Source: Chroococcidiopsis thermalis PCC 7203 | Lineage (GTDB): Bacteria; Cyanobacteriota; Cyanobacteriia; Cyanobacteriales; Chroococcidiopsidaceae | Direction of reading: 5' to 3' | Assembly (NCBI RefSeq): GCF_000317125.1 | Contig: NC_019695.1 | Location: 3,398,336-3,462,335, forward strand | Length of the DNA: 64,000 bases | Shown here: positions 8,295-18,729 of the stretch, one piece after another | Numbering within the stretch: position 1 is the stretch's first letter | Layout: every line of letters starts with the position of its first letter | Made by a program: the position numbers and the translations under genes | Notes under the pieces: model-generated | Databases searched by the model: none | Seen by the model: only the letters and a program-made list of their open reading frames with translations | Told to the model about the DNA's origin: nothing

Positions 8295-8933
8295 ATGATC
8301 CAAATCTTAGTGGTAGACGATCAAAGCTTAATTCGCCAAGGATTGAAAGCATTATTGGAATTAGATCCTGAATTAACCGTCGTTGGTGAAGCAGAAAATG
8401 GGCAACTTGCACTTCAATTAGCTCAAGAATTACGTCCAGATGTAATATTAATGGATATTCGGATGCCGTTGATGGATGGCGTTGCAGCAACACGAGAAAT
8501 TTTGCAACAACTACCGCAAACTAAAGTTCTAGTTTTAACAACTTTTGACGATGACGAATACGTAAAAGCAGCGATCGCTCACGGAGCTATGGGTTACTTA
8601 CTCAAAGATACACCTTCAGAGGAATTAGCCATAGCAATTCATGCCGTACATAAAGGATATACGCAATTGGGACCGGGAATTGTGAAAAAACTCCTGGTAT
8701 CTCCTTTATCTGTAACAAAACCTACTCCTCCACCAGTACTGCAAGAACTCACGCCTAGAGAATTAGAAATTTTACAATTAATTGCTTCTGGGGCAAATAA
8801 TCGCGAAATTGCTCAGAAACTATTTATTTCTGAAGGAACCGTAAAAAATCACGTTACGAATATTTTAAATCGACTGAATTTGCGCGATCGCACTCAAGCT
8901 GCCATTTTTGCGAATACTTTTCTATTTAAATAA
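8295..8933 (+). CDS. NarL/FixJ-type response regulator with LuxR HTH
   Basis: From the ATG at 8295 the protein has 212 residues and begins [10 protein letters not shown], the first receiver strand. The frame is open 66 bp further upstream, but that part is encoded by repeat-like sequence and lies before the receiver fold. Phosphorylatable D54 (LMDIRMP), the LTTF threonine and KDTP lysine are present. The LuxR helix-turn-helix is at residues about 145-205 ([20 protein letters not shown] and [11 protein letters not shown]). It is a DNA-binding transcription regulator activated by an unlinked histidine kinase, since none is adjacent in the same unit. Its 3' end overlaps the convergent deaminase gene by 12 bp. 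Confidence 0.92.
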   Translation: MIQILVVDDQSLIRQGLKALLELDPELTVVGEAENGQLALQLAQELRPDVILMDIRMPLMDGVAATREILQQLPQTKVLVLTTFDDDEYVKAAIAHGAMGYLLKDTPSEELAIAIHAVHKGYTQLGPGIVKKLLVSPLSVTKPTPPPVLQELTPRELEILQLIASGANNREIAQKLFISEGTVKNHVTNILNRLNLRDRTQAAIFANTFLFK

Positions 8934-9356
8934 TTTCACACACTCCTCTCGCAACACGCCTTTTGTCACTTTAATATTTCTAAAAGACTTAGCAATTATC
9001 TCATCACATGCTAGATCGATCTGCGATTGGTTCACCGAGATCAAATCTTCGATTGAAGCCCCAATTATAATTTCTGATACACCAGCCCATACGCAAACAC
9101 TCGCGCACATCGGGCAAGGTTCACCTGTAGCGTATATCGTATATCCTTCTAAAGACGGAGTTTGAATTTTAGCTGTTAAACTACGAATGACATTCATTTC
9201 TGCATGAGCAGAAGGATCGCAATCTCGCTTGACTGTGTTATACCCTTTAGCTACGACTTCGTTATCTTTGACAATTACAGCACCGTAAGGAGAATCGCCC
9301 TGTTTTGCTTCTGCCAAAGCTAATCGCATAAAATCTTCAGGTGTCATCTGTGTCAT
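8922..9356 (-). CDS. Nucleoside/guanine deaminase family protein
   Basis: The 144-residue protein has the zinc-binding motifs of the cytidine deaminase-like fold: HAE (H51, E53) and PCPMC (C81, C84). The MRLALAEA start and [18 protein letters not shown] segment match the guanine/cytosine/tRNA-adenosine deaminase branch, closest in feel to guanine deaminase GuaD. It would hydrolytically remove the amino group from a purine or pyrimidine base in the cytoplasm. I chose the ATG at 9356; a TTG three codons upstream is also in frame. That ATG overlaps the ATG of the divergent channel gene in the tetramer CATG. Exact substrate is uncertain. Confidence 0.85.
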   Translation of the reverse strand: MTQMTPEDFMRLALAEAKQGDSPYGAVIVKDNEVVAKGYNTVKRDCDPSAHAEMNVIRSLTAKIQTPSLEGYTIYATGEPCPMCASVCVWAGVSEIIIGASIEDLISVNQSQIDLACDEIIAKSFRNIKVTKGVLREECVKLFK

Positions 9357-10146
9357 GTTACTCAAACAGCGTGTAGGATTTTATTTAGAAGATATTGAAA
9401 CGCCCGCAGGTCGGACAACCACTTTAATTATTACAGGTTTAGTTCTACTATCTTCTGCTATTTTTGTTGCAGACACTTATTCGATTCCTCCTAAAGTTCG
9501 TAGTCTGCTCGATTTTTTTGACACGATAATCATCTTTATTTTTACTTTGGAATATTTGCTGAGGTTCTGGTGTGCAGAAAACAGAATGCAATACTTTTTC
9601 AGCGTTTATTCTTTTATCGATCTCATGGCGATTTTGCCAGTTTTTTCAGGATTTATAGATATCAATTTTAGCTACGTCCGCTTGCTGCGATGGTTTCGTA
9701 TTTTAAAACTAGTTCGTTTTCTGCAAGGGAGAACTTTATTTGGTCGCATTGGGACGGAAGACAGTGTTATCTTTGCTAGAATATTGTTTACTTTATTTGC
9801 GATCGTTTTTGTTTATTCGGGTTTGATTTATCAAGCCGAGCATGTTATCAATCCAAAAGTATTTCATACTTTTTTGGATGCAGTGTATTTCTCAGTTGTC
9901 ACGATGACAACTGTAGGATTTGGTGACGTAACTCCTATTTCCCAAGCAGGAAGGTTTCTCACAGTTCTGATGATTTTAACCGGAATTGCCCTAATTCCTT
10001 GGCAATTAGGCGATTTAATTAAACAATTAGTCAAAACATCAGATCGCGTAGAGACAAATTGTCCTACTTGTGGGTTAGCATTGCACGATGCTGATGCTCG
10101 GTTTTGTAAAGCTTGCGGTACGAGATTAGAAAAGATTCAGACTTGA
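9355..10146 (+). CDS. Voltage-gated-type K+ channel with C-terminal zinc ribbon
   Basis: This 263-residue protein has the six-helix ion channel layout. The S4-like helix carries regularly spaced arginines and lysines (RLLRWFRILKLVRFL), and the pore loop has the filter TTVGFGDV, a K+ channel signature variant. The last 35 residues have CPTC and, 11 residues on, CKAC, a zinc-ribbon pair in the cytoplasm. It would conduct K+ across the plasma membrane, gated by voltage or by the ribbon domain. The start ATG overlaps the start of the divergent deaminase gene, so its promoter must lie inside that gene. A TM-segment count by software would confirm topology. Confidence 0.88.
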   Translation: MLLKQRVGFYLEDIETPAGRTTTLIITGLVLLSSAIFVADTYSIPPKVRSLLDFFDTIIIFIFTLEYLLRFWCAENRMQYFFSVYSFIDLMAILPVFSGFIDINFSYVRLLRWFRILKLVRFLQGRTLFGRIGTEDSVIFARILFTLFAIVFVYSGLIYQAEHVINPKVFHTFLDAVYFSVVTMTTVGFGDVTPISQAGRFLTVLMILTGIALIPWQLGDLIKQLVKTSDRVETNCPTCGLALHDADARFCKACGTRLEKIQT

Positions 10147-10184
10147 TTCTCTAACAAACCAGTCGCTCTTTCGCAATTCAGCTT

Positions 10185-10214
10185 TGTAGAAACGTTACAT
10201 GTAACGTCTCTACA
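10185..10214. repeat. 30-bp palindrome TGTAGA...TCTACA
   Basis: TGTAGAAACGTTACAT and its near-complement give a 30-bp palindrome with one mismatched pair. Similar hairpins are scattered in cyanobacterial genomes. It lies 39 bp after the channel gene and could also end its transcript, but no T-run follows. Confidence 0.75.
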
Positions 10215-10344
10215 CCGATAACTAATAGAAGTACTACTTTTGGCGTAGGAACATATGCTTGAACCTGAGTATAATAACTCAAGTAAAAAATGTTATTTTT
10301 GTCAAGTTAAGATTTATAGTTCGGTTTCAATTTAGGGTAGTTCT

Positions 10345-11049
10345 ATGGTTTTGTGGGCAGACTACGATAACTTTCCCATCCCTTATAAGGGATGGAATGT
10401 GGCTGTGGGCGAAAAATACGTAGGTAACAGACAACAGCTGGCAACCGCCTTCACGAAGCTATTGGCATGGCTGCGAGAGTATATGTCTGTAGACACTGCT
10501 ACAATCCTACTACCAGATGAAGATCGGGAAAATTTGCTCGTATATGCTACCGTCGGACTTGAAGAAGAAATTACACAAAAAATTCGTATTCCTATAGGTC
10601 GGGGTATTGCAGGTAGAATTGCTGCAAGTAGTAAGTCAATGGTGACTCACAATCTATTGGAGGAGGAGATTGTCAGTCCGATTTTACGGCAGAAAGGACT
10701 GCGATCGCTCGTCGGCGTTCCCCTACCAATGCGAGAAGGTATGGTTGGGGTTCTACACGTTGGTTCGCTTCAACAACGACAATTTACCGAACGCGACATC
10801 CAACAATTGCAAGTCGTCGTTCATCGCCTCAAGTCCATCATGGTGACAGCACAATTTAACTACCTTTCTTGTTCTGCCAGCCAGACAGATATTCATAAAT
10901 ATGTAGAGCGAATTATATCGTTGAAGTATCCCCACAAAGTTCAAAATTTATCATCTGCTCTACAGCAGCCTTTAAACAGCTATTGGTCGATCGCAGCGTG
11001 CAAATGTCTTGACATTTTCCGATGTCAGTATATATTGACATGCAATTGA
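10345..11049 (+). CDS. GAF-domain protein, C-terminus of unknown type
   Basis: Residues about 25-170 look like a GAF domain: TAFTKLLAWLREYMSVDTAT, the IPIGRGIAGRIAAS core and LVGVPLPMREGMVGVLHVGS. GAF domains bind small ligands or serve as dimerisation and signalling modules. The last 60 residues show no motif I recognise, are rich in Cys and do not continue into a phosphatase, kinase or HTH output domain. Proteins with this GAF type often carry such an output, so this gene may be a shortened relative or a stand-alone sensor. It is a single gene; no SD is evident ahead of the ATG. Confidence 0.65.
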   Translation: MVLWADYDNFPIPYKGWNVAVGEKYVGNRQQLATAFTKLLAWLREYMSVDTATILLPDEDRENLLVYATVGLEEEITQKIRIPIGRGIAGRIAASSKSMVTHNLLEEEIVSPILRQKGLRSLVGVPLPMREGMVGVLHVGSLQQRQFTERDIQQLQVVVHRLKSIMVTAQFNYLSCSASQTDIHKYVERIISLKYPHKVQNLSSALQQPLNSYWSIAACKCLDIFRCQYILTCN

Positions 11050-11128
11050 GTCATGTCATAAAGAGTAGGGTAGTTTTTTCACCTTGAGTTAGTTACGAAA
11101 ATTAATATCAGAGGCGATCGCGTTTCCC

Positions 11129-11142
11129 GTAAGAATCGATAC
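11129..11142. promoter_or_regulatory. Possible NtcA binding site (GTA-N8-TAC)
   Basis: GTAAGAATCGATAC matches the NtcA consensus GTA-N8-TAC exactly. It lies about 420 bp before gltB, whose product acts in nitrogen assimilation, which is a fitting target. However, no good TANNNT -10 box follows at the expected 22-23 bp (only GATTTT), and such a match is expected by chance about once per 4 kb. Treat as a weak candidate. Confidence 0.25.
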
Positions 11143-11344
11143 AATAAGCTTCTTGTAGGAGTCGATTTTGCCTGTGAAGTCAAAAATAAAATTAGTCAAT
11201 TAGCGATCGCGCGATCGCGAAGGCTGTCTTCAGAGGGAAATCGGAACCAAAACTGATTTAATTCAAGTGGTTTTGCAATCGTGAAATTTAAAGAATTGAA
11301 ATTTAAAGAATTGAGAGTTTTCGTTAACAAGTGTTTCAGAAATT

Positions 11345-11374
11345 ATTAGGGGCGCATAGCTATGCGCCCCTAAT
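11345..11374. repeat. Perfect 30-bp palindrome (ATTAGGGGCGCATAG and complement)
   Basis: Fifteen-base arms without a loop. It belongs to the same family as the palindromes at 12921-12950 (inside gltB), 37512-37537 and 46439-46468, all built on GGGGCGCA...TGCGCCCC. Confidence 0.9.
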
Positions 11375-11562
11375 ACAACAGATAACTAATAATTTCCTTA
11401 AGAGCCGAACATTTACATCTCTACTCGTTAGAGAATGCAAATTAGAATGCGCCTTTACTATCAGGTGTAAACTTCCTACACCCCATATTCCTGTCAATAA
11501 CTTCCAACTACCGACTGCCAATTTCATCACGACCCTTCATTGCCACGGATAAATCGCCAATT

Positions 11563-14500
11563 ATGAATAGCAATCAACTACCACCAAAACAGGGACTCTA
11601 CGATCCACAGTTCGAGCATGATGCGTGCGGTGTAGGATTCATCGTTCATATGAAGGGCAAACAATCGCACGAAATTGTAGAACAAGCACTCACAATTCTG
11701 TTAAATCTCAATCACCGTGGCGCGTGTGGTAGCGAGATTAATACAGGCGATGGCGCTGGAATTCTCTTGCAAGTTCCGCATAAATTTCTCAAAAAAGTCG
11801 CAGCCGCAGAAAATATTAACCTGCCAGAAGCAGGATGTTATGGCGTTGGTATCATCTATTGCGCGCCAGATGCCGCAGTCAGGGAGCAGAGTCGGCAGAT
11901 ATTTGAGAAAATTGTGGCAGAGGAAGGTCAAAAAGTCCTCGGTTGGCGTGACGTACCGACAGATAACTCCTCATTAGGTAACACCGCTAAAGCTAGCGAA
12001 CCGTTCGTACAGCAAGTTTTTATCCAACGTGCTGACAATTTAATCACTGAAACAGATTTCGATCGCAAACTATACGTCATTCGCAGACGTTCTCAAAATG
12101 AAATTCGCACCGCGCAGATAGATCCGTATTGGTATCCATCGAGTCTTTCGTGTCGGACAATTGTTTATAAAGGAATGTTAATGCCCGTGCAAGTAGGGCA
12201 TTATTATCCCGACTTGCAAGATCCAGATTTAGAAAGCGCTCTAGCACTGGTACACTCTCGTTTTAGTACAAATACATTCCCCAGTTGGGAGCGATCGCAT
12301 CCTTATCGCTACATTGCTCATAATGGTGAAATTAATACCCTGCGCGGTAACATCAACTGGATGCACGCACGGCAATCGTTATTTGAGTCAGAATTATTTG
12401 GCGCAGATTTAGAGAAGCTAAAGCCAGTCATCAATATGGACGGCAGCGACTCGATGATCTTTGACAACGTGCTAGAGTTGCTTACACTGGCAGGGCGATC
12501 GCTCCCTCATGCAGTAATGATGATGATCCCCGAACCGTGGACGGCGCATGAGTCGATGAGCGAGGAGAAAAAGGCATTTTACAAATATCATTCCTGCTTA
12601 ATGGAACCGTGGGATGGTCCCGCCTCAATCGCCTTTACCGATGGAACGACAATCGGCGCAGTACTCGATAGAAATGGCTTGCGTCCGTCACGATATTACG
12701 TCACCAAAGACGACTTGGTAATCATGGCATCCGAAGCGGGTGTATTGCCAATTGAACCAGAACGTGTAGCGTCGAAAGGACGCTTGGAACCAGGAAGAAT
12801 GTTTCTGGTAGATATGGCACAAGGACGGATTATTGCCGACGAAGAAATCAAACACCAAATCGTCACCGCACATCCATATCGGGAATGGTTGGATAAGTAT
12901 ATGGTGGCGTTAGCGGGAATTGTAGGGGCGCACAGCCGTGCGCCCCTACAAGATAATTCAATCCCTTACCCCTCACCCCTCATTCAGCGCCAAATGGCAT
13001 TTGGATATACGTTTGAGGAGTTGCGGCTGTTGTTGACTCCGATGGCAAAAGATGGAGTTGAGGCAGTAGGTGCGATGGGTGCGGATACGCCGTTGGCTGT
13101 TTTATCTGACCGTCCCAAATTGCTTTACGATTACTTCCAACAGCTGTTTGCTCAGGTGACGAACCCGCCGATTGATTCGATTCGCGAAGAAATTATTACT
13201 TCGGCAGAAACTACAATTGGTTCGGAACGAAACTTACTCAAACCAGAACCAGAAAGTTGTCGTTTAATTGAATTGAAAACGCCGATTCTGAGTAATGAAG
13301 AGTTGGCAAAGCTGAAATATATTGATGAAGATAATTTCAGTTCTGTGACGATTCCCATCCTATTCAATCCGAAAGATAAGGTGAAGGGATTAGAAACAGC
13401 TTTGGATGAAATTTGCAGCCAAGCAGACAAAGCAATTGCATCTGGTGTCAATATTATTATCCTGAGCGATCGCGGTGTGGATCGCGATAATGCCCCGATC
13501 CCAGCATTACTCGCAGTATCCGGTTTGCATCACCACCTGATTCGCACGGGAACCCGCACGCGGGTAGGAATTGTCTTAGAATCGGGAGAACCACGGGAGG
13601 TACATCATTACGCCGTTCTTCTCGGTTACGGCTGTGGGGCAATTAATCCTTATCTGGCGTTTGAAACAATTGAAAGTTTAATTCAGCAGGGTTCGCTACT
13701 CGATGTTGATTTCAAAGCTGCGTGTAAGAACTACGTCAAAGCCGCAACTAAGGGTGTGATTAAAGTTGCCTCCAAAATTGGAATTTCTACCCTGCAAAGC
13801 TATCGTGGAGCGCAAATTTTTGAAGGTATCGGCTTAAATCAGTCAGTCATTGACAAATATTTTACCTGGACGGCATCGCGAATTGAAGGTATAGATCTAG
13901 AAGCGATCGCCCAAGAAGCAATTTTACGTCACAATCACGCCTTCCCAGACCGTCCCACCAACGGACATACGCTAGATGTTGGGGGTGAATATCAATGGCG
14001 CAAAGAAGGTGAGGCGCATCTATTTAGTCCGCAGACAATCCACACGTTGCAAAAAGCTGTCCGTGAAGGAAATTATGACAGTTACAAGCAATACGCCACC
14101 CTGGTAAACGAGCAAAATCAGCAGTTTTTTACCCTACGCGGACTATTGCAATTTAAACCACGTCAGCCAGTTCCAATTGAAGAAGTCGAACCAATTGAAG
14201 CAATTATGAAACGCTTCAAAACGGGGGCGATGAGTTATGGCTCAATTTCCAAAGAGGCGCACGAAACCCTGGCGATCGCTATGAACCGGATTGGTGGTAA
14301 ATCTAATACTGGGGAAGGTGGCGAAGATCCAGAAAGATATACTTGGACGAACGATCTCGGTGACTCAAAAAATAGTGCCATCAAACAAGTTGCTTCCGGT
14401 CGTTTTGGCGTAACCAGCTTGTATTTGTCCCAAGCGAAGGAACTTCAAATCAAGATGGCACAAGGGGCAAAACCAGGAGAAGGCGGACAATTGCCCGGAC

Positions 14501-16170
14501 GCAAGGTGTACCCCTCAATTGCCAAAGTGCGTCACTCCACGCCAGGGGTAGGACTGATTTCGCCCCCACCACACCACGATATTTATTCAATTGAAGACCT
14601 TGCCGAGTTAATTCACGATTTGAAAAATGCCAATCGTCAAGCACGAGTCAGCGTCAAATTAGTCTCTGAGGTTGGCGTGGGAACAATTGCCGCAGGGGTT
14701 GCCAAAGCGCACGCTGATGTGGTGTTGATTTCTGGTTTTGATGGTGGTACGGGTGCTTCGCCACAGACTTCAATTAAGCACGCGGGGCTACCTTGGGAAT
14801 TGGGGTTAGCAGAGACGCATCAAACTTTGGTGCTGAATAATCTGCGATCGCGCATCGTTGTCGAAACAGACGGACAGATGAAGACGGGACGCGATGTTGT
14901 TGTCGCAGCACTTTTGGGTGCAGAGGAGTTTGGTTTTTCTACCGCACCCCTCGTTTCCCTCGGCTGTATTATGATGCGCGTTTGCCACCTCAATACCTGT
15001 CCGGTGGGGGTAGCGACACAAGACCCACAACTGCGGCAAAACTTCACGGGCGATCCAGAACACACGGTCAACTTTATGAAGTTTATCGCCCAAGAAGTGC
15101 GAGAAATTATGGCACAACTCGGTTTCCGCAGCTTGAATGAAATGGTCGGTCGCACTGAAGTACTAGAAGCAAAACAAGCGATCGCCCATTGGAAAGCAAA
15201 AGGCATCGACTTATCGAAAATTCTCTACCAACCGCAAGTTGGGGCAGAAGTTGGGCGTTACTGTCAAATTCCTCAAGATCACGGGTTAGAACAGTCTCTC
15301 GACATGACAGTATTACTGGAATTATGTCAAGAGGCGATCGAACACGGTAAACCAATCAAAGCCACTCTACCGATTAAAAATATCAATCGCGTCGTCGGCA
15401 CGATTCTCGGAAACGAAATCAGCAAACGTCATTGGGATGGTTTACCCGAAGACACCGTACACCTACATTTCCAAGGTAGTGCGGGGCAGAGTTTCGGTGC
15501 ATTCGTCCCCAAAGGCGTAACTCTAGAACTCGAAGGTGATGCCAACGATTACCTGGGTAAAGGACTTAGCGGTGGCAAGATTATTGTCTATCCACCTGTA
15601 GAGTCTACGTTTGTCCCAGAAGAAAACATCATCATCGGGAATGTTGCTTTCTACGGTGCAACCAGTGGTGAGGCGTATATTTCCGGTGTTGCCGGAGAAC
15701 GCTTCTGCGTGCGTAACTCTGGTGTCAATACCGTTGTGGAAGGCGTAGGCGATCACGGTTGCGAATACATGACTGGTGGTAAAGTCGTCATCCTGGGTAC
15801 GACCGGACGTAACTTTGCCGCAGGGATGAGTGGTGGTGTTGCCTATATTCTCGACGAGAAAGGCGATTTTGCTACTCGCTGTAATACGCAAATGGTAGGA
15901 CTGGAAAGACTCGAAGATCCAGAAGAAATCGCGATCGTGCGGCAAATGATTCAGAAACACGCCGACTATACCGACAGCCAGAAAGCAAAGCGAGTTCTCG
16001 CCAACTGGGAAGCGACAATCCCGCAATTTGTCAAAGTCATGCCACGGGATTACAAGCGCGTGTTGCAAGCCATAAAACAAGCCCTAGCATCCGGCTTAAG
16101 TGGTGACGACGCACTCACCGCCGCTTTTGAAGAAAACGCCCGCGATGTCTCCCGCATCGGCGGCAGCTAA
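11563..16170 (+). CDS. gltB: Glutamate synthase large subunit (NADPH-type, alpha)
   Basis: The 1535-residue enzyme converts glutamine and 2-oxoglutarate to two glutamates. The class II glutaminase domain begins at C22 (HDACGVGF), the nucleophile after processing of the leader. A central domain and the FMN-binding TIM barrel follow ([46 protein letters not shown]). The 3Fe-4S ligands are C1135, C1141 and C1146 in [15 protein letters not shown]. The C-terminal beta-helix has many GG repeats. The gltD gene follows by 98 bp, so electrons likely come from NADPH through GltD and not from ferredoxin. Residues about 454-463 are encoded by a 30-bp palindromic repeat lying in frame in a linker. It is nitrogen-regulated in relatives. 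Confidence 0.97.
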   Translation: MNSNQLPPKQGLYDPQFEHDACGVGFIVHMKGKQSHEIVEQALTILLNLNHRGACGSEINTGDGAGILLQVPHKFLKKVAAAENINLPEAGCYGVGIIYCAPDAAVREQSRQIFEKIVAEEGQKVLGWRDVPTDNSSLGNTAKASEPFVQQVFIQRADNLITETDFDRKLYVIRRRSQNEIRTAQIDPYWYPSSLSCRTIVYKGMLMPVQVGHYYPDLQDPDLESALALVHSRFSTNTFPSWERSHPYRYIAHNGEINTLRGNINWMHARQSLFESELFGADLEKLKPVINMDGSDSMIFDNVLELLTLAGRSLPHAVMMMIPEPWTAHESMSEEKKAFYKYHSCLMEPWDGPASIAFTDGTTIGAVLDRNGLRPSRYYVTKDDLVIMASEAGVLPIEPERVASKGRLEPGRMFLVDMAQGRIIADEEIKHQIVTAHPYREWLDKYMVALAGIVGAHSRAPLQDNSIPYPSPLIQRQMAFGYTFEELRLLLTPMAKDGVEAVGAMGADTPLAVLSDRPKLLYDYFQQLFAQVTNPPIDSIREEIITSAETTIGSERNLLKPEPESCRLIELKTPILSNEELAKLKYIDEDNFSSVTIPILFNPKDKVKGLETALDEICSQADKAIASGVNIIILSDRGVDRDNAPIPALLAVSGLHHHLIRTGTRTRVGIVLESGEPREVHHYAVLLGYGCGAINPYLAFETIESLIQQGSLLDVDFKAACKNYVKAATKGVIKVASKIGISTLQSYRGAQIFEGIGLNQSVIDKYFTWTASRIEGIDLEAIAQEAILRHNHAFPDRPTNGHTLDVGGEYQWRKEGEAHLFSPQTIHTLQKAVREGNYDSYKQYATLVNEQNQQFFTLRGLLQFKPRQPVPIEEVEPIEAIMKRFKTGAMSYGSISKEAHETLAIAMNRIGGKSNTGEGGEDPERYTWTNDLGDSKNSAIKQVASGRFGVTSLYLSQAKELQIKMAQGAKPGEGGQLPGRKVYPSIAKVRHSTPGVGLISPPPHHDIYSIEDLAELIHDLKNANRQARVSVKLVSEVGVGTIAAGVAKAHADVVLISGFDGGTGASPQTSIKHAGLPWELGLAETHQTLVLNNLRSRIVVETDGQMKTGRDVVVAALLGAEEFGFSTAPLVSLGCIMMRVCHLNTCPVGVATQDPQLRQNFTGDPEHTVNFMKFIAQEVREIMAQLGFRSLNEMVGRTEVLEAKQAIAHWKAKGIDLSKILYQPQVGAEVGRYCQIPQDHGLEQSLDMTVLLELCQEAIEHGKPIKATLPIKNINRVVGTILGNEISKRHWDGLPEDTVHLHFQGSAGQSFGAFVPKGVTLELEGDANDYLGKGLSGGKIIVYPPVESTFVPEENIIIGNVAFYGATSGEAYISGVAGERFCVRNSGVNTVVEGVGDHGCEYMTGGKVVILGTTGRNFAAGMSGGVAYILDEKGDFATRCNTQMVGLERLEDPEEIAIVRQMIQKHADYTDSQKAKRVLANWEATIPQFVKVMPRDYKRVLQAIKQALASGLSGDDALTAAFEENARDVSRIGGS
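12921..12950. repeat. 30-bp palindromic repeat inside the gltB reading frame
   Basis: TGTAGGGGCGCAC, a 4-base loop and the exact complement GTGCGCCCCTACA. It is read in frame as [10 protein letters not shown] and matches the intergenic palindromes at 11345, 37512 and 46439. It lies between the glutaminase and central domains, in a stretch expected to be a variable linker. Confidence 0.9.
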
Positions 16171-16171
16171 T

Positions 16172-16207
16172 TCAGTGACCAGTGACCAGTGACCAGTTAC
16201 TAGTGAC
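16172..16207. repeat. Heptanucleotide array (CAGTGAC)n between gltB and gltD
   Basis: About five copies of the 7-mer CAGTGAC just after the gltB stop, followed by CGCACCA heptamers up to 16260. It fills the gltB-gltD gap. Confidence 0.8.
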
Positions 16208-16268
16208 TTTTCTCCCTCTGCTCTCTTCTTTTTTTCACGCACCACGCACCACGCACCACCTTTAAACT

Positions 16269-17756
16269 ATGGGCAAACCAACAGGCTTTATCGAATATCT
16301 CCGTGAAGTGGCATCGGAAGTTGCGCCAGTCGATCGCATCCACAACTGGGACGAGTTTCACATCCATATGCCAGAGGAGAAACTGCGAACCCAAGGCGCG
16401 CGCTGTATGGATTGTGGCGTACCGTTTTGCCACACGGGTACAGTTATTAATGGCATGGCAAGCGGTTGTCCGATTAATAATTTAATTCCTGAGTGGAACG
16501 ACCTGATCTATCGCGGACTTTGGCGCGAAGCCCTCGATCGCCTGCATAAAACTAACAACTTCCCCGAATTTACAGGGCGCGTCTGTCCCGCACCGTGTGA
16601 AGGCGCTTGCGTTTTGGGAATTAATAACCCTCCCGTGACAATTAAGAATATTGAAAATGCGATCGCTGATAAAGGTTGGGAAGCAGGTTGGATCGAACCG
16701 CACCCTCCAGAAAAGCGCACGGGGAAAAAAGTTGCCGTTGTCGGTTCGGGTCCGGCGGGGTTGTGTGCCGCAGCACAACTGAATACAGCAGGACATTGGG
16801 TCACGGTATTTGAACGCGCCGATCGCCCAGGCGGATTGTTAATGTATGGTATCCCCAACATGAAACTCGACAAGCGGGAAGTCGTCCAGCGCCGCCTCGA
16901 TATTTTGGAACAGGAAGGCGTAAAATTTGTTTGCAATACCGAAATTGGTAAAGACATCTCTGCGGAAACCCTGCTAAAAGAATTTGATGCTGTAGTTCTC
17001 TGTGTCGGTGCGACCAAACCCCGCGACTTACCTATCGAAGGACGAGAATTGAAGGGAATTCACTTTGCAATGGATTTCCTCACCGCCAACACCCAAGCAA
17101 TTCTAGATAACCGCAGAGGCGATAATTTCATCTCTGCTGCCGATAAAGATGTGGTAATTATTGGCGGTGGCGATACTGGAACTGATTGTGTTGGTACGTC
17201 AATCCGCCACAGTTGCAACAGCATCGTCCAATTGGAAATTATGCCTCAGCCACCCCTCACCCGTGCCGCGAATAACCCGTGGCCCGAATATCCCAAAATC
17301 TACAAAATGGATTACGGACAGGAAGAAGCTGCGGCTAAATTTGGCGCTGACCCCCGCGTATACATCACCACTGCGACCAAATTTGAGGGCGACGAGAACG
17401 GCTGCGTCAAAGCCGTCCACACGGTACAAATAGAGTGGACGAAAAACGACAAAGGGCAGTTTGTTCCGCAGCAAGTCCCAGGTACGGAAAGAGTCATACC
17501 CGCCCAACTCGTCTTGCTGGCGATGGGTTTCCTCGGACCCGAACAACCCCTAATTGATGCCCTGGGACTCGATCGCGACCCCCGCAGCAATATCAAAGCC
17601 GACTATGGTAAGTATGCTACCAGTATCCCTGGAGTTTTCGCCGCTGGCGATTGTCGTCGCGGACAAAGCTTAGTCGTTTGGGCATTCAACGAGGGTCGCG
17701 GTGCAGCCCGCGAGTGCGACCTTTACCTCATGGGTAGCACGGATTTACCTTTTTAA
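16269..17756 (+). CDS. gltD: Glutamate synthase small subunit (beta)
   Basis: GltD takes electrons from NADPH through FAD and two 4Fe-4S clusters to GltB. The N-terminus has the cluster cysteines ([37 protein letters not shown]). The FAD loop is [15 protein letters not shown] and the NADPH loop is [16 protein letters not shown]-terminal [18 protein letters not shown] block completes the FAD site. At 495 residues it is full length. It starts 98 bp after gltB with a heptamer array in the gap, so the two are likely one operon. No promoter was evident in the gap. Confidence 0.97.
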   Translation: MGKPTGFIEYLREVASEVAPVDRIHNWDEFHIHMPEEKLRTQGARCMDCGVPFCHTGTVINGMASGCPINNLIPEWNDLIYRGLWREALDRLHKTNNFPEFTGRVCPAPCEGACVLGINNPPVTIKNIENAIADKGWEAGWIEPHPPEKRTGKKVAVVGSGPAGLCAAAQLNTAGHWVTVFERADRPGGLLMYGIPNMKLDKREVVQRRLDILEQEGVKFVCNTEIGKDISAETLLKEFDAVVLCVGATKPRDLPIEGRELKGIHFAMDFLTANTQAILDNRRGDNFISAADKDVVIIGGGDTGTDCVGTSIRHSCNSIVQLEIMPQPPLTRAANNPWPEYPKIYKMDYGQEEAAAKFGADPRVYITTATKFEGDENGCVKAVHTVQIEWTKNDKGQFVPQQVPGTERVIPAQLVLLAMGFLGPEQPLIDALGLDRDPRSNIKADYGKYATSIPGVFAAGDCRRGQSLVVWAFNEGRGAARECDLYLMGSTDLPF

Positions 17757-17838
17757 CAGTTATCAGTGATTAGTGGCTAGTGACAAGAATTGAGTCCAGC
17801 CACTAGCCACCAGCCACTAGCCACCAGCCACTCACTAT

Positions 17839-18051
17839 ATGACAAAAATTTCACCCAGAACTATCTATCACAACCTCAGACTACTGGAACAGGTTAATGC
17901 TGCTACTAGTGCTGTTTACAGACAACTGGCACAAGAAGTATTGGCAGATCCAGAAGTGGAACTCGTCTGGCGACAGGCGATCGCCAATCGACTCAATCAC
18001 GCCAACCACCTACTAGAAATGCAGATGGCTAACGATAACGATAGCTACTGA
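17839..18051 (+). CDS. Small hypothetical protein, 70 residues
   Basis: The protein is predicted mostly helical and soluble, with no cysteine and no membrane segment. I do not recognise the family. The composition (RLLEQVNAATSAVYRQLAQE, NRLNHANHLLEMQM) looks like a real protein and not a repeat product. It follows gltD after an 82-bp gap filled with 7-bp repeats and is followed by GAATTCG heptamers. Confidence 0.55.
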   Translation: MTKISPRTIYHNLRLLEQVNAATSAVYRQLAQEVLADPEVELVWRQAIANRLNHANHLLEMQMANDNDSY

Positions 18052-18054
18052 GGA

Positions 18055-18088
18055 GAATTCGGAATTCGGAGTTCGGAATTCGGAATTA
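18055..18088. repeat. Heptanucleotide array (GAATTCG)n
   Basis: About four and a half copies of GAATTCG, one varied to GAGTTCG. A similar array is at 51234-51260. Confidence 0.85.
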
Positions 18089-18117
18089 AATCGTTTCCTT
18101 TAGCTGCTTTAGTTCTC

Positions 18118-18600
18118 TTATCCCGACTCCCCACTCCCGACTCCCCACTCCCCAGTTTGCTCGATTTCTCGACACTTAGCCTCAGCGTCTTTGAATGCTG
18201 CGGCATAATCAGCACCACCTAGCATGACATCGCCATAATACTCATAAGGGGCTTCTCCGTAGACTGGTAAGGGGTCGTCTTCTGGGTAATCTTCTTTTGA
18301 CTCTTCTATGGTTGCCTTGAGTTGTGGCACGGTGAGGCGCTGGGCAGGAAAGTAATAGAGTGTTTCAATGTGGCGATCCAGATGGGGAAACGTCGGATCG
18401 ATAATGCGATCGCCTAATTCGAGCCAGCCATACTCTACCATTTCACACGGCGCGCTGGCAAAGACTAAAAAGCCCTGTACGTAGACCGATTCCTCTATCA
18501 ACAGCGCCGCTTTATAGGCGTTATCAAAACACTTAGTTGCTTTACTCTTAATCCGTTTGGCAACTTCCATCGAAAGAGTTACATCTAAAATTTTACTCAT
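18118..18600 (-). CDS. Hypothetical protein, 160 residues, acidic
   Basis: No family is recognised. The protein has an alternating helix/strand look with FLVFASAPCEMVEYGWLELG and an acidic, tyrosine-rich C-terminal third. The last ten residues (EWGVGSGESG) are read from GGGAGTC heptamers, so the original stop may have been displaced by the repeat. No signal peptide or membrane helix. It is single, on the opposite strand to its neighbours. Confidence 0.65.
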   Translation of the reverse strand: MSKILDVTLSMEVAKRIKSKATKCFDNAYKAALLIEESVYVQGFLVFASAPCEMVEYGWLELGDRIIDPTFPHLDRHIETLYYFPAQRLTVPQLKATIEESKEDYPEDDPLPVYGEAPYEYYGDVMLGGADYAAAFKDAEAKCREIEQTGEWGVGSGESG

Positions 18601-18649
18601 ATCAAACTGTTGTTACATCTCAATCCCAATTTTTGAATGTTTTGACTTT

Positions 18650-18714
18650 TGTACGGGCGTGTTTACCAATTATCTCTGACTACGACCAAATATTGCTGGC
18701 AAACCCGCCCCTAC
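18650..18714. repeat. Inverted-repeat element related to 742-808
   Basis: The ends TGTACGGGCGTGTTT and AAACCCGCCCCTACG pair imperfectly around a 35-bp centre. It lies in the gap between an SDR gene and the hypothetical gene at 18118-18600. Confidence 0.65.
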
Positions 18715-18729
18715 GAATGCATGACTTCC

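Larger units (their letters stand above)
11050..11562. other. Intergenic region upstream of gltB
   Basis: No convincing gene is found in these 513 bp. It contains a perfect GTA-N8-TAC NtcA-type site (11129-11142), several HIP1 octamers and a 30-bp palindrome (11345-11374). A 73-codon frame across the palindrome has no family features. No glutamine riboswitch motif was seen. Confidence 0.6.

Noticed and set aside
11331-11552. 73-codon plus-strand frame before gltB
   Set aside because: It runs through a palindromic repeat and has no protein-like features or ribosome binding site.
15523-16080. 185-codon frame on the minus strand inside gltB
   Set aside because: It is antisense to the conserved glutamate synthase C-terminus, with no family features; GC-rich coding DNA often leaves such shadows.
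16508-17017. 169-codon minus-strand frame inside gltD
   Set aside because: Composition is Ser/Pro/Arg-rich and it lies opposite the FAD-binding part of gltD; no independent evidence.
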